A stretch of 64,000 nucleotides of DNA from Dokdonella sp. (GTDB lineage: Bacteria; Pseudomonadota; Gammaproteobacteria; Xanthomonadales; Rhodanobacteraceae). The notes under the pieces were generated by a model, which made no database searches, was not told where the DNA came from, and saw nothing but the letters and a program-made list of their open reading frames with translations. Position 1 is the stretch's first letter; each line of letters opens with the position of its first letter. Below are positions 1-8,573 of the stretch, piece after piece. The translations under genes and the position numbers were made by a program. The stretch spans positions 806,001 to 870,000 of the forward strand of contig NZ_JAGIAG010000001.1 in the NCBI RefSeq assembly GCF_017744955.1, in the 5' to 3' direction.

Positions 1-192
1 GACGTCGAGCGCGAGTTCGCGGTCGGCGTCGAAGACCAGATCGCGTCGCTGCTCGACGCCGCCCGGCGTGTGCTCGGCGTTGAGGCTGGCGAACAGGACG
101 CCTTGGCATGCGGCCAGCGTCGTCGCCGCCAGGAGAACGGCGGCGCGCAGGAAGACCGCCGTTCCGCCTCGTCGCTTCGGGCCCGGGTTCAT
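1..192 (-). CDS. Lipoprotein, probable alpha/beta hydrolase (partial, 5' end only)
   Basis: The 64 codons read leftwards from an ATG and stay open to the window edge, so only the N-terminus is present. It begins with a basic, then hydrophobic signal sequence ending in a lipobox Leu-Ala-Ala-Cys with Cys29, predicting a lipid-anchored envelope protein. The mature part contains D-L-V-F-D-A-D-R-E-L-A-L-D-V, which resembles the opening strand of secreted carboxylesterase-type alpha/beta hydrolases (often continuing as LDVYRP). The lipoprotein call is seen in sequence. The hydrolase call rests on this short stretch only and needs the missing 3' part. The gene is divergent from folB across about 90 bases. 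Confidence 0.55.
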   Translation of the reverse strand, partial: MNPGPKRRGGTAVFLRAAVLLAATTLAACQGVLFASLNAEHTPGGVEQRRDLVFDADRELALDV

Positions 193-284
193 CGGCGGAG
201 TATGCCTCGCCAATGCGCAAGGCTGTCGCCGTGCCGCGAAAGCGGCGATCATCTGCCCGGATTCCCGATCTCCGATTCCCGCCC

Positions 285-638
285 ATGGACCGCGTTTTCA
301 TCGAAGACCTGCGCATCGACACGATCATCGGCATCTACGACTGGGAGCGCACGACGCGGCAGACGATCGCGCTCGACGTCGAGATGGCGTTCGACAACAC
401 CAGGCCCGCGGCGACCGATCGCATCGAGGACACGCTGAACTACAAGGCCGTGTCCAAGCGCCTGATCGCCTTCGTCGAGGCCTCGCATTTCGAACTGGTC
501 GAGACCTTGGCGGAGCGCTGCGCCGCGATCATCCGCGAAGAGTTCGGCGTGCGCTGGCTGCGTCTGAAGCTGTCCAAGCTCGGCGCGGTGACCGGTTCGC
601 GCGCGGTCGGGGTGATCATCGAGCGCGGCGAGCCGTGA
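285..638 (+). CDS. folB: Dihydroneopterin aldolase FolB
   Basis: A 117-residue protein, the usual family length. It converts 7,8-dihydroneopterin to 6-hydroxymethyl-dihydropterin plus glycolaldehyde in cytosolic folate synthesis. The start MDRVFIEDLRIDTIIGIYDWE is typical of the family. The expected catalytic residues are visible: Glu21, Tyr53 in the LNYK stretch and Lys98 in LSKLG. The ATG at 285 fits the family N-terminus; longer upstream readings are arginine-rich and not FolB-like. The last four bases overlap the folK start (GTGA), so the two are probably translated together and catalyse consecutive steps. Confidence 0.93.
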   Translation: MDRVFIEDLRIDTIIGIYDWERTTRQTIALDVEMAFDNTRPAATDRIEDTLNYKAVSKRLIAFVEASHFELVETLAERCAAIIREEFGVRWLRLKLSKLGAVTGSRAVGVIIERGEP

Positions 639-1123
639 CGGCGCGCCATCGCGCCTGGCTCAGCCTCGGTTCGAATCTCGAACCCGACCGCCATCTGCGC
701 GCCGCGCTGGCCGAGCTGCGCGCGCGTTTCGGCGAGCTCTCGGTTTCGCCGGCGTATCGCTTCGCCGCGGTCGGTTTCGAGGGGCCGGACTTCGTCAATC
801 TCGCCGTCGGCCTCGACAGCGATCTGGATCCCTACGCGCTGAACGACTGGCTGCACGCGCTGGAGGACCGCCACGGTCGCCGCCGCGACGTGCCGCGCTA
901 CTCCAGCCGCACGCTCGACGTCGACATCGTGCTGTTCGACGACCTCGTTCTCTCGGGGCCCGGCCATCTGGAGATTCCGCGCCCGGAACTCGCCGAGCCG
1001 TTCGTGCTGCAGCCGTTGGCGGACATCGCGCCGGACCTGCGCGAGCCGCGCAGCGGCAAGACGCTGCGCGAACGCTGGGCGGAGTTCGGAGAACAGGCGG
1101 CGGGCGTCCGCGTGGACCTGTAA
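635..1123 (+). CDS. folK: 2-amino-4-hydroxy-6-hydroxymethyldihydropteridine pyrophosphokinase FolK
   Basis: A 162-residue protein starting with GTG, overlapping the folB stop by four bases. HPPK transfers pyrophosphate from ATP to 6-hydroxymethyl-dihydropterin, the step after FolB. Family marks are the N-terminal L-G-S-N-L-E-P strand-loop, F-V-N-L-A-V, and the signature S-S-R-T-L-D-V-D-I-V-L-F, whose two Asp residues bind the two Mg ions, followed by P-R-P-E in place of the usual PHP. The overlap and the consecutive reactions make a folB-folK operon very likely. Confidence 0.93.
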   Translation: MTARHRAWLSLGSNLEPDRHLRAALAELRARFGELSVSPAYRFAAVGFEGPDFVNLAVGLDSDLDPYALNDWLHALEDRHGRRRDVPRYSSRTLDVDIVLFDDLVLSGPGHLEIPRPELAEPFVLQPLADIAPDLREPRSGKTLRERWAEFGEQAAGVRVDL

Positions 1124-1202
1124 CCTGAATGCTGAAATAGTGTGATAGATTTCACGAATATTGCGCCGGAACAGGGGAGGCGCATCGTGCCTCGGGGGTG
1201 CC

Positions 1203-1757
1203 GTGGTTCGTTGGTTCGAACGCCTGTTTCCCGGCCGATCGTTGCCGGTTTCCTCTCTGTACGGCGCGGAAGGCGCAGATAGCCGTGGCGCGCTCCGCTT
1301 CCGCCCACGCCTGATCGGGCAGCTCCTGCAGGATCATCAGGATCTGCGCGCCGCGATGCGCGCGCTGCTCGATGCGTGCCGTCATCCCGACGAAGATCGC
1401 CGCATCCACGCCCTGCGCGAGGTCGCGGCGATCTTTCGCCGAAGCGGACTGGCGAAATCCGCGCAGCTCTATCCGTACCTGCGTTGGGGATTCCAGAACG
1501 ATCGCTTCGCCGCGCGGCAGCTCGAGGCCGTTCACGTCGAGGTGTCGCGTGGAATGCGCGGCGTCGACGCGATGCTCGAGGAATATCTCGCCGGCCCGTG
1601 GCTGAGCGGACAGCGTCGCCGTTTCGTCGCCGACGCGGCCAGGGCGGCGCAGCGATTGGCGGGCGCGTTGAAGCGGGAGGAGGCGAGCGTGTTTCCGCTC
1701 TATCTGCCGCCGGGGCAATATCGCCACGTGCGCGATGCCGCGGTCGCGGCGGCTTAG
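1203..1757 (+). CDS. Hemerythrin-like (HHE-type) helical protein
   Basis: About 184 residues from a GTG preceded by a GGGGG Shine-Dalgarno-like run; a TTG at 1161 could extend it. The protein is all-helical by eye. It has Q-D-H-Q-D-L near residue 38, an L-Y-P-Y-L segment, V-H-V-E-V and a late E-E-A-S-V-F-P-L-Y, in the order of an HHE/hemerythrin four-helix bundle. Several canonical iron-ligand histidines are not obvious, so metal binding is uncertain. Such proteins often sense oxygen, NO or iron stress; no specific role can be assigned. The gene lies 79 bases after folK and may have its own promoter. Confidence 0.5.
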   Translation: MVRWFERLFPGRSLPVSSLYGAEGADSRGALRFRPRLIGQLLQDHQDLRAAMRALLDACRHPDEDRRIHALREVAAIFRRSGLAKSAQLYPYLRWGFQNDRFAARQLEAVHVEVSRGMRGVDAMLEEYLAGPWLSGQRRRFVADAARAAQRLAGALKREEASVFPLYLPPGQYRHVRDAAVAAA

Positions 1758-1771
1758 TGCCAGGAGCGTTT

Positions 1772-1855
1772 TGACGCGGATCTTGCCGATGGACGCGGAT
1801 AGAGCACTCTTCCAGAAACTCTTGATCCGCGTTTTATCCGTGTCGATCCGCGTCA
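1772..1855. repeat. Nested inverted repeat filling the intergenic gap
   Basis: An outer perfect 11-base pair of arms (TGACGCGGATC at 1772-1782 and GATCCGCGTCA at 1845-1855) encloses an inner pair (ACGCGGAT at 1793-1800 and ATCCGCGT at 1825-1832). The repeat fills the gap between the convergent genes ending at 1757 and 1862. It resembles the small palindromic dispersed elements common in proteobacterial intergenic DNA. It may also act as a bidirectional transcription barrier, although no clean U-tract is present. Confidence 0.7.
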
Positions 1856-1861
1856 GAGGCC

Positions 1862-2602
1862 TTAAGGCCCCAGCAAGCTGCGCCCGCCGTCGACGCGGAC
1901 GATTTCGCCGGTCACGAACTTCGCGTCGCGCAGCAGCCACAGCGCGGTCGTGGCGACGTCTTCGGGCGAGCCGACGCGTTGCAGTGGCGTACGTGCGATC
2001 AGCGCCTGCTGCTCGGCCGGCGGCTTGCCGGCTTCCGGCCACAGGATCGCGCCGGGCGCGATGCCGTTGACGCGCACGGCCGGGGCGAGCTCGAGCGCGA
2101 GCGCGCGCGTCGCCGTCGCCAGGGCGGCCTTGGCCATGGCGTAGACGCTGTGCTGCGCGAGCGGACGTTCGGCGTAGATGTCGATCAGATTCACGATCGC
2201 GCCGCGGCTTGCCGTCAGATGCGGCGCGGCCGCCTGGGCCAGGAACACGGGCGCGCGCGCATTGGCGGCGAACAGTTCGTCCCAGTGCTGCGCCGTGATC
2301 GTGCCGAGCGGCGTCGGAAAGAACGTCGAGGCGTTGTTGACCAGGCCGTCCAGACGGCCGAAGCGCTCGACGACCGCGTCGACCAGCGCCGGCAGACGTT
2401 CGAGGTCGCCGAGTTCGGCTTGCAGCGCCAGTGTGCTGTCGGCCCGTTCGCGTTCGAGCTCGGCGATCAGGGCGTCGAGTTCCGTGCGCGAACGCCGGCA
2501 GTGCAGGGCGAGATCGTAGCCGGCCGCGTGCAGCGTACGCGCGAGCGTGGCGCCGATACGGCGTGCGGCGCCGGTGACGAGGGCGACCGGACGTTGGTTC
2601 AT
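1862..2602 (-). CDS. Pteridine reductase (SDR family, FolM/PTR1-like)
   Basis: 246 residues. The ATG at 2602 has a GGAG ribosome site nine bases upstream, so it is preferred to the GTG at 2617. It is a short-chain dehydrogenase with TGAARRIG for NADP(H) binding, L-V-N-N-A-S and the catalytic YAMAK (YxxxK). The usual catalytic serine is replaced by aspartate in N-L-I-D-I-Y, as in pteridine reductases PTR1 and FolM, which reduce dihydropteridines. The double arginine in the nucleotide loop fits NADPH use. folB and folK lie just upstream, so a role in folate or biopterin reduction is likely. Confidence 0.8.
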   Translation of the reverse strand: MNQRPVALVTGAARRIGATLARTLHAAGYDLALHCRRSRTELDALIAELERERADSTLALQAELGDLERLPALVDAVVERFGRLDGLVNNASTFFPTPLGTITAQHWDELFAANARAPVFLAQAAAPHLTASRGAIVNLIDIYAERPLAQHSVYAMAKAALATATRALALELAPAVRVNGIAPGAILWPEAGKPPAEQQALIARTPLQRVGSPEDVATTALWLLRDAKFVTGEIVRVDGGRSLLGP

Positions 2603-2649
2603 CGTTGTGTTCTCCACGTCGGCCGCTATGCTGCGGCTCCGATTCCGTC

Positions 2650-3864
2650 ATGGAGAGTGCCGCAGAAGCGCGCGGCCAGCCAGCCCTGAACGCCCAGCTG
2701 CCAGAACCCGACGCCGACGAGCGCGCGCTGTCGGAGCGCCTCGCCGCTGCGATCCGCGCGGAGATCGCCGCCGGCGGGCCGATGCCGTTCTCGCGCTACA
2801 TGACCTTGTGCTTGTACGCGCCCGGCCTCGGCTACTACAGCGCCGGCCGCACGAAATTCGGCGCGGCCGGCGATTTCGTGACCGCCCCGGAACTCGGCGA
2901 CCTGTTCGCGCGCAGCATCGCGCGCGCGTTCGCGCCGACGCTGCGCGAACTCGGCGAAGAGGCGGATTTCCTCGAACTCGGCGGCGGCAGCGGCGCATTC
3001 GCGCTCGACTGCCTGCGCGAACTCGCCGCGCTGGGCGCAGCGCCGCGGCGCTACCGCATCCTCGAACCGAGCGCGGACCTGCGCGAGCGCCAGCGCACGC
3101 GCGCGGCGCAGGAGCTGCCGCGCGAACTCGCCGCGCGCATGGAGTGGATCGAGCGACCGCCCGAACAAGGCTGGCGCGGCGTGCTGTTCGCCAACGAAGT
3201 CGTCGACGCGCTGCCGACGACGCGCTTCACGATCGCTTCGGGCGAGGTGTTCGAAGAGTACGTCGCGCTCGACGGCGAGCGCTTCGTACCCGTCGACCGG
3301 CCCGCCGACGCGCTGGTCGCCGGCGCGGTGCGCGCCGCCGAACGCGCGCTCGACGCGCCGTTCGCCGACGGCTATCGCTCGGAAATCCTGCCGCAACTGC
3401 CGTATTGGCTGCAGGCGATCGCCGCCACGCTGGAAACCGGCGCGATGCTGTTCGTCGACTACGGCTATCCGCGCCGCGAGTACTACCTGCCCGAGCGCAG
3501 CGACGGCACGCTGATCTGCCACTACCGCCATCGCGCGCACGCGGACGTCCTGCTCTGGCCGGGCCTTTCGGACATCACCGCCTTCGTCGACTTCACCGCG
3601 CTGGCCGAAGCCGGCACCGGCGCCGGCTTCGACTTCGTCGGCTACGCGCCGCAGGGCGCCTTCCTGCTCGCCAGCGGGTTGGTCGAGATCGTCACCGAAG
3701 CCGAAGCGGCGTCGGATCTCGAGCGCCTGAACCTGGGCGCCGAAGCCAAGCGGCTGACCTTGCCCGGGATCATGGGCGAGCGGTTCCAGGCGATCGCGTT
3801 CGCTCGCGGTGTCGAGAATGTCCTGCCGGGTTTGCGCGCGGTCGATCGCTCGCGGCGGCTGTAG
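2650..3864 (+). CDS. SAM-dependent methyltransferase, MidA/NDUFAF7 family
   Basis: 404 residues. The family (DUF185) includes NDUFAF7/MidA, which methylates an arginine of the complex I NDUFS2 subunit in mitochondria; the bacterial substrate is less clear. Family blocks are present in order: P-F-S-R-Y-M near residue 46, Y-A-P-G-L-G-Y-Y-S, D-F-V-T-A-P-E-L, the SAM-binding F-L-E-L-G-G-G-S-G around residues 108-115, N-E-V-V-D-A-L-P and F-V-D-Y-G-Y-P. The ATG at 2650 is chosen because upstream residues lack family similarity. The gene is divergent from the pteridine reductase with about 47 bases between starts and convergent with cca. Confidence 0.85.
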   Translation: MESAAEARGQPALNAQLPEPDADERALSERLAAAIRAEIAAGGPMPFSRYMTLCLYAPGLGYYSAGRTKFGAAGDFVTAPELGDLFARSIARAFAPTLRELGEEADFLELGGGSGAFALDCLRELAALGAAPRRYRILEPSADLRERQRTRAAQELPRELAARMEWIERPPEQGWRGVLFANEVVDALPTTRFTIASGEVFEEYVALDGERFVPVDRPADALVAGAVRAAERALDAPFADGYRSEILPQLPYWLQAIAATLETGAMLFVDYGYPRREYYLPERSDGTLICHYRHRAHADVLLWPGLSDITAFVDFTALAEAGTGAGFDFVGYAPQGAFLLASGLVEIVTEAEAASDLERLNLGAEAKRLTLPGIMGERFQAIAFARGVENVLPGLRAVDRSRRL

Positions 3865-4010
3865 CGCACCAATCGGCTTCGGCAGGGCACTACGCCGCTC
3901 ACGCTCTCGCGTTTGTGAGAGACGATGGGGGAGCAAGGCATTCCACGAAGGCTTCCACTGCCCGGTGCACATGCACTGAGCTCTCCCGCGAACGCGGGGG
4001 CCGCACGCGC

Positions 4011-5249
4011 TCAGCTCCGGGGCTTCGACGTCTGCTTGATCGCCTCGATCGCGTGCACGCGCGCCTCGCGCATCGCCGCGCCGATCGCGGTGCCGGAAAG
4101 GCCCTGGGCGACGAACTGCGCCGCACTGATCGCGGTCGCCGCGGCGTGCGCGGCGCGCAGATAGTCGGCTTGCGGGTAGGCGTCGTCGGCATGGCCGAGA
4201 CGGCCGCGCTTGTCGGCTTCGCAAGCGAGCAGGAAATTCCGCAGGCGCTCCGGCCGGCGGAATGCGTCGAGTTTCTCCAGCAACTCCAGCACGGTCGAGG
4301 CGCGCAGCTCGAACGCACGGTGCGCCTCGAGGTGATGCCGGCAGACCAGCTCGGCCAGCGCGGCGTGTTCGGTCGGCACCTTCAGCCGCGCGCACAGCGC
4401 GCGCAGCGGCGCGACACCGTTGTGCTCGTGGCGCACGTGTCGCGGCAGCTCGTGCTGGGGCGTCAGCGCCTTGCCGAGATCGTGCGTCAGCGCGCACCAG
4501 CCGATCAGGTCGTCGCCGGGCGCGAGCCGCGCCGCCGCGTCGAGCACCAGTTCGATGTGCGTGCCGGTGTCGATCTCCGGATGGAATTCGGCGCGCTGCG
4601 GCACGCCGTACAGCGCATCGACCTCGGGGAACACCACACGCAGCGCGCCGCAATCGCGCAGCGCGCGCACGAACGCCGACGGCATCGGCTCGGCCAGGGC
4701 CTTGCGCGTCTCGGTCCAGACGCGCTCGGGCACCAGATGATCGACTTCGCCGCCGTCGACCATCGTGCGCATCAGCGCCAATGTCTCGTCGGCGATGCGG
4801 AATCCGAGCGGCGCATAGCGGGCGGCGAAGCGCGCGACGCGCAGCACGCGCACCGGATCCTCGACGAAGGCGGGCGAGACGTGGCGCAGCAGGCGTGCCT
4901 GCAGGTCGCGCCGACCGCCGTAGGGGTCGACGATCGCGCCTTGCGCGTCGACGGCCATCGCGTTGATGGCGAGATCGCGGCGCTCGAGATCCTGTTCCAG
5001 CGTCACCGAGGCGTCGGTCTGGAACGCGAACCCCCGATAGCCGTGCCCGGTCTTGCGTTCGGTGCGCGCGAGCGCGTACTCCTCGCCGCTGTGCGGATGC
5101 AGGAACACCGGGAAATCCTTGCCGACCGGCTTGTAGCCGAGGCGGCGCATCTCCTCCGGCGTCGCGCCGACGACGACGTAGTCGCGATCGGCGACGGGTT
5201 TGCCGAGCAGTTGGTCGCGCACCGCGCCGCCGACGAGATAGATCTGCAT
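4011..5249 (-). CDS. cca: Multifunctional CCA tRNA nucleotidyltransferase
   Basis: 412 residues, the size of the gammaproteobacterial class II enzyme that adds or repairs the 3' CCA of tRNAs. The N-terminus has L-V-G-G-A-V-R-D and the metal-binding Asp21 and Asp23 of [15 protein letters not shown] and [12 protein letters not shown] are head-and-neck motifs. A C-terminal HD domain (A-L-T-H-D-L-G-K) should give phosphohydrolase activity, as in E. coli. The start at 5249 gives [12 protein letters not shown], the standard N-terminus. Confidence 0.95.
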   Translation of the reverse strand: MQIYLVGGAVRDQLLGKPVADRDYVVVGATPEEMRRLGYKPVGKDFPVFLHPHSGEEYALARTERKTGHGYRGFAFQTDASVTLEQDLERRDLAINAMAVDAQGAIVDPYGGRRDLQARLLRHVSPAFVEDPVRVLRVARFAARYAPLGFRIADETLALMRTMVDGGEVDHLVPERVWTETRKALAEPMPSAFVRALRDCGALRVVFPEVDALYGVPQRAEFHPEIDTGTHIELVLDAAARLAPGDDLIGWCALTHDLGKALTPQHELPRHVRHEHNGVAPLRALCARLKVPTEHAALAELVCRHHLEAHRAFELRASTVLELLEKLDAFRRPERLRNFLLACEADKRGRLGHADDAYPQADYLRAAHAAATAISAAQFVAQGLSGTAIGAAMREARVHAIEAIKQTSKPRS

Positions 5250-5334
5250 GCGGTCGATTGTGCCAGAGCACTCGTGCCGGAGCGCTGATGCCGGGAAGGT
5301 TATCTCGCAGCGTTCGCACCGGGGCGCCGTCGCC

Positions 5335-6264
5335 TCAGTCGCGTTGCCGCATCCTGCGTCGCTCGCGCGCTTCGCCGAGCAGGCGCGGCACGACGGCCTC
5401 CATCGGCGTCGCGACGATGCCGAGCGACGCCAAGCCGTCGCGGGTGCCGACCGAATCGAGCTTCAGCGAACGGAAGTTGTCGCGCGAGATCGGCTTGCCG
5501 GGCAGCCATTCGCCGATGCGCGCCTGCAACGCGCCGAGCGCATCCGGCAACGGCACGACCAGGCGGCGCTTGCCGATCATGTGCGCGGTCCAGCGCACCA
5601 GTTCGCCGAGTTCGATCGTGCGCGGACCATACAGTTCGTAAACGTGGCCGCTCGTCGCCGAGTGCGCCAGCGCACGCGCGAACGCCTCGGCGACGTCGCC
5701 GACGTAGACCGGCGCGAACTTCGCGTGCGCGCGCGCCAGCGGGAGCATCGGCGCGATGCGCAGCAGGCCGGCGAAGCGGAAGAACAGGCCGTCGCCGTCG
5801 CCGAAGATCACCGACGGGCGGAAGATCGTCCAGGCGAGTCCGGAAGCCTGCGCGCGCGCTTCGGCCTCGCCGCGGCTCTTGAGATAGAAGCTCTCGCCTT
5901 CGCCCGCGCGCAGTGAACTCATCTGCAGCAGGCGCGGCACCTTCGTCTCGACACAGGCGGCGATCAGCGACTGCGTCAGCTCGACGTACACCTTGTGGAA
6001 GCCGCGGCCGTCGTCGCGCGGTTCGTTGAGGATGCCGACCAGATTGATCGCGACGTCGGCGCCGGCGAGCCACCGCACCAGCGTCGCGCGATCGTGCACG
6101 TCGGCGTTGACGACGCGCACGCGCGGCAGGGTTCCGAGTTCGCGATGCTGCTCGCGATTGCGCGACAGCACGGTGATCGTGTGGCCGGCCCGCTGCAGGC
6201 GCGGCACCAGGTGGCGGCCGACGAAGCCGGTGCCGCCGAGGATGACGATCTGCGATGGCTTCAT
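5335..6264 (-). CDS. Complex I NDUFA9-like NAD(P)-binding protein
   Basis: 309 residues of extended SDR fold. The N-terminal [11 protein letters not shown] is the dinucleotide-binding loop. I-N-L-V-G-I-L-N-E, the S-S-L-R-A turn, Y-L-K-S-R-G-E-A-E and F-R-P-S-V-I-F-G are typical of the NDUFA9 branch of atypical SDRs. In bacteria these are usually annotated complex I NDUFA9-family or NAD(P)H-binding proteins without a proven reaction. The YxxxK dyad appears as Y-L-K-S-R, so classical dehydrogenase activity is doubtful. A GGGAG ribosome site precedes the ATG. Confidence 0.8.
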   Translation of the reverse strand: MKPSQIVILGGTGFVGRHLVPRLQRAGHTITVLSRNREQHRELGTLPRVRVVNADVHDRATLVRWLAGADVAINLVGILNEPRDDGRGFHKVYVELTQSLIAACVETKVPRLLQMSSLRAGEGESFYLKSRGEAEARAQASGLAWTIFRPSVIFGDGDGLFFRFAGLLRIAPMLPLARAHAKFAPVYVGDVAEAFARALAHSATSGHVYELYGPRTIELGELVRWTAHMIGKRRLVVPLPDALGALQARIGEWLPGKPISRDNFRSLKLDSVGTRDGLASLGIVATPMEAVVPRLLGEARERRRMRQRD

Positions 6265-6309
6265 GGCCAGCTCCCGCTGGAACTCCAGGAGGGAGTCAAT
6301 CTACGCTTT

Positions 6310-8451
6310 CTACCGAGCGGGATCGAATCCGTTGACGAAAATAGCCTCTGTCAGGCGGATGATGTGGCGAAACACGCCGGCGCGGCTGCCGGCGCCTATC
6401 AGCCAAGTTCCGCCGCCGAGCTCCGTTGCGGCCAATTGGTTTTCGGCGGCGAGTTCTTCGCCGAGATAGTCCGTTGAAAAGAGGATCTGGCCGTCCGTAC
6501 CGTCGACGAGGTGCAATCGACCACCCGCGGCGACCAGTAACTGATGCACATCGCCTGTGAGTTTGTGTATGGCGGTGATCGGACTGCCTAGGTTGAACTG
6601 CCTAAGCATGTTACGTGTACCGGCATCGTAGAAGCTTAGCCGGGAGCCGGAGAAGACCGCGAACTCACGTCCGTCATTCCCTGCTTCCAACAGGATTGCG
6701 CCGTCGGCGCTCACGGGCAGCGTCCACGCAAGCAGATGTGTCTGTGCATCGAAGGCACGGATTGAAGATGGCAGGAGCGCGACGAGGAGTTGTCGTGGAC
6801 TGTCGTCGAAGCGGCCTATCATGACGCCGTTGCATCTGAAAGCGGGATCGTCCATGGCAATTGAACGCCACAGCATGCTGCCGTCAGCGCTTGAGAAGAC
6901 GAACAGGCGAGTGCCGACCACCTCTCCGCCTACGGTGAAAGCGCAGGTAACTATTTCGTCATTGCCGTCGGCATCAAGGTCGACGGCTGTCGTGCCTACG
7001 GCGGTATACCTCCGTCCTGTGCCTTCTGATTGGGTTTCTGCTCGCCAATCTATGTTGTGGTTGTTCCCATCGATACCCAGAATCGCTCCGCCGGTGCTGG
7101 CGATGATGATCTTGTTCGGACCTTCGGCCCGATGGGCGACGAGAACGGTTCGCGGTTGTATGTACCATGGGTCTTCGGCGTCGATCGGCGGGAGTGGAGA
7201 CTGCCATTCGGCCCTACTCGTCAAGGCATCTACCTGGGTAACGACGCCCTGAATGTATGAGTGGCCTTGCGACGCATACAGAAATTCGTACCTGCCATCG
7301 CGGTCCGTGTCATCGAGGTCGACCGCGGTATACGGTCCGGGGCGACTTGCATCGAACTCCCAGAGCGTCGACCCGGTAGAAGCATCTACGATACTGAGCC
7401 AGTTCTGATCGGCAGAGTGGATATCTTTTCTGCCGAAAACGATCGCAGAGCTTCCGTTGCGTGCAATGTCGAGTGCTGTGATCGCCGAAACACCGTAGGC
7501 GTCGTTCGGGATGGTGAGACGCACTTGATGCGTGCTTGGATCATAGATCCGGACGCCGTCCCATTGGCCGTCGCCCTGGATAATCTCATCGAGGCCGTCC
7601 CGATCGAGGTCGGCTGTCGCCAGCGCACTGGTATTGGTGGTTTCGGCGTCCCACACGGGCGAGAAGGGAGAGCTTTGAAAGATCGTGAAGCGATCCCAGA
7701 TACGTGCGGCCACGAATTGCCCGCTGCTGCCTTGCTGAAAATGACCGGCGGCGAGGAATGTCCCAAAGCCGTCTTTGTATGACCAGTCGATCGATCGTGT
7801 TGCGCCATCCAAGACGTAGCCAGGCGTGGCGGCGACCACGATCTCGAGCGCCGGATCGGCATCCAATTGTGCCAGCAGAACGTCCGCACCTCCGTTCGGC
7901 ACCGACCAACGTAGCGAACCTTTGGTGAGATCGTAGGCATTGACGAAGTTTCCTGACCAGGGACCGCTAGTCACGATCAGCTCGTTACTACCGTCTGCGT
8001 CGATATCGCCGATGGCAGCTCCCGCTGAAGGGCTTAGCCCGAGGTCGAAGTCCAAGTCGATCACGCGCACCTCAGCCAACGGCCATCCGGCGAATTCGCG
8101 CAGGATGCCATTCGTCGCGAGAGCGAACAGATGCGGGACGCCGTCGACAACGTGCACCATGATTCGGATGAGCGCTTCGCCTTCGAGGAGGACGATCTGC
8201 TTGAGCTCCGGCCGTGTGGACCTTCTACCGATGATTTCGATCAGGGGAGTTCCGCTTGTAGCGGTGATCGCCACATCCTCAACACCGTCGCCGTCGAAGT
8301 CGGCGACGACGAAGCCAGCCGCGCCTACGTTTTCGAAGCCGGGCACGATGCGATCAACCTCTTGAATCTGCGGCACCTCCCCATGTGCCGGCGCGCCAGC
8401 CGCCGCCGCTAGTGCAGAACTCAATCCCAAAACCAAACGTAGTACGCGCAT
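6310..8451 (-). CDS. Secreted FG-GAP/VCBS-type beta-propeller protein with FxxGFD tail
   Basis: 713 residues from the ATG at 8451, with a GGGGGA ribosome site and a signal peptide (MRVLRLVLGLSSALAAAAG). The body has at least five calcium-loop repeats of D-x-D-x-D-G type (such as D-F-D-G-D-G-V-E-D, D-I-D-A-D-G-S-N-E, D-L-D-R-D-G-L-D-E, D-L-D-A-D-G-N-D-E), as in integrin-like FG-GAP propellers. It ends in A-I-F-V-N-G-F-D-P-A-R, matching a motif in other secreted proteins here. Two sampled 60-base lines are 57% and 62% GC against about 70% in neighbouring genes, so recent acquisition is possible. The ligand is unknown. Confidence 0.75.
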   Translation of the reverse strand: MRVLRLVLGLSSALAAAAGAPAHGEVPQIQEVDRIVPGFENVGAAGFVVADFDGDGVEDVAITATSGTPLIEIIGRRSTRPELKQIVLLEGEALIRIMVHVVDGVPHLFALATNGILREFAGWPLAEVRVIDLDFDLGLSPSAGAAIGDIDADGSNELIVTSGPWSGNFVNAYDLTKGSLRWSVPNGGADVLLAQLDADPALEIVVAATPGYVLDGATRSIDWSYKDGFGTFLAAGHFQQGSSGQFVAARIWDRFTIFQSSPFSPVWDAETTNTSALATADLDRDGLDEIIQGDGQWDGVRIYDPSTHQVRLTIPNDAYGVSAITALDIARNGSSAIVFGRKDIHSADQNWLSIVDASTGSTLWEFDASRPGPYTAVDLDDTDRDGRYEFLYASQGHSYIQGVVTQVDALTSRAEWQSPLPPIDAEDPWYIQPRTVLVAHRAEGPNKIIIASTGGAILGIDGNNHNIDWRAETQSEGTGRRYTAVGTTAVDLDADGNDEIVTCAFTVGGEVVGTRLFVFSSADGSMLWRSIAMDDPAFRCNGVMIGRFDDSPRQLLVALLPSSIRAFDAQTHLLAWTLPVSADGAILLEAGNDGREFAVFSGSRLSFYDAGTRNMLRQFNLGSPITAIHKLTGDVHQLLVAAGGRLHLVDGTDGQILFSTDYLGEELAAENQLAATELGGGTWLIGAGSRAGVFRHIIRLTEAIFVNGFDPAR

Positions 8452-8573
8452 GCAATTTCCCCCACCCAATAGCCTGCGAATCTTGCGATGGAACTCTCTC
8501 GCACTCAATCAAGCAACGCCACTTCCGTTGTTTCCAACTCGTATCCGAGGGGCGAAATCGCTTCTTGGCGGAA

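Noticed and set aside
3900..3999. Possible bidirectional terminator between midA and cca
   Set aside because: Small stems (CTCTC/GAGAG and CCCGCG/CGCGGG) are present but neither is followed by a U-tract and loops are poor.
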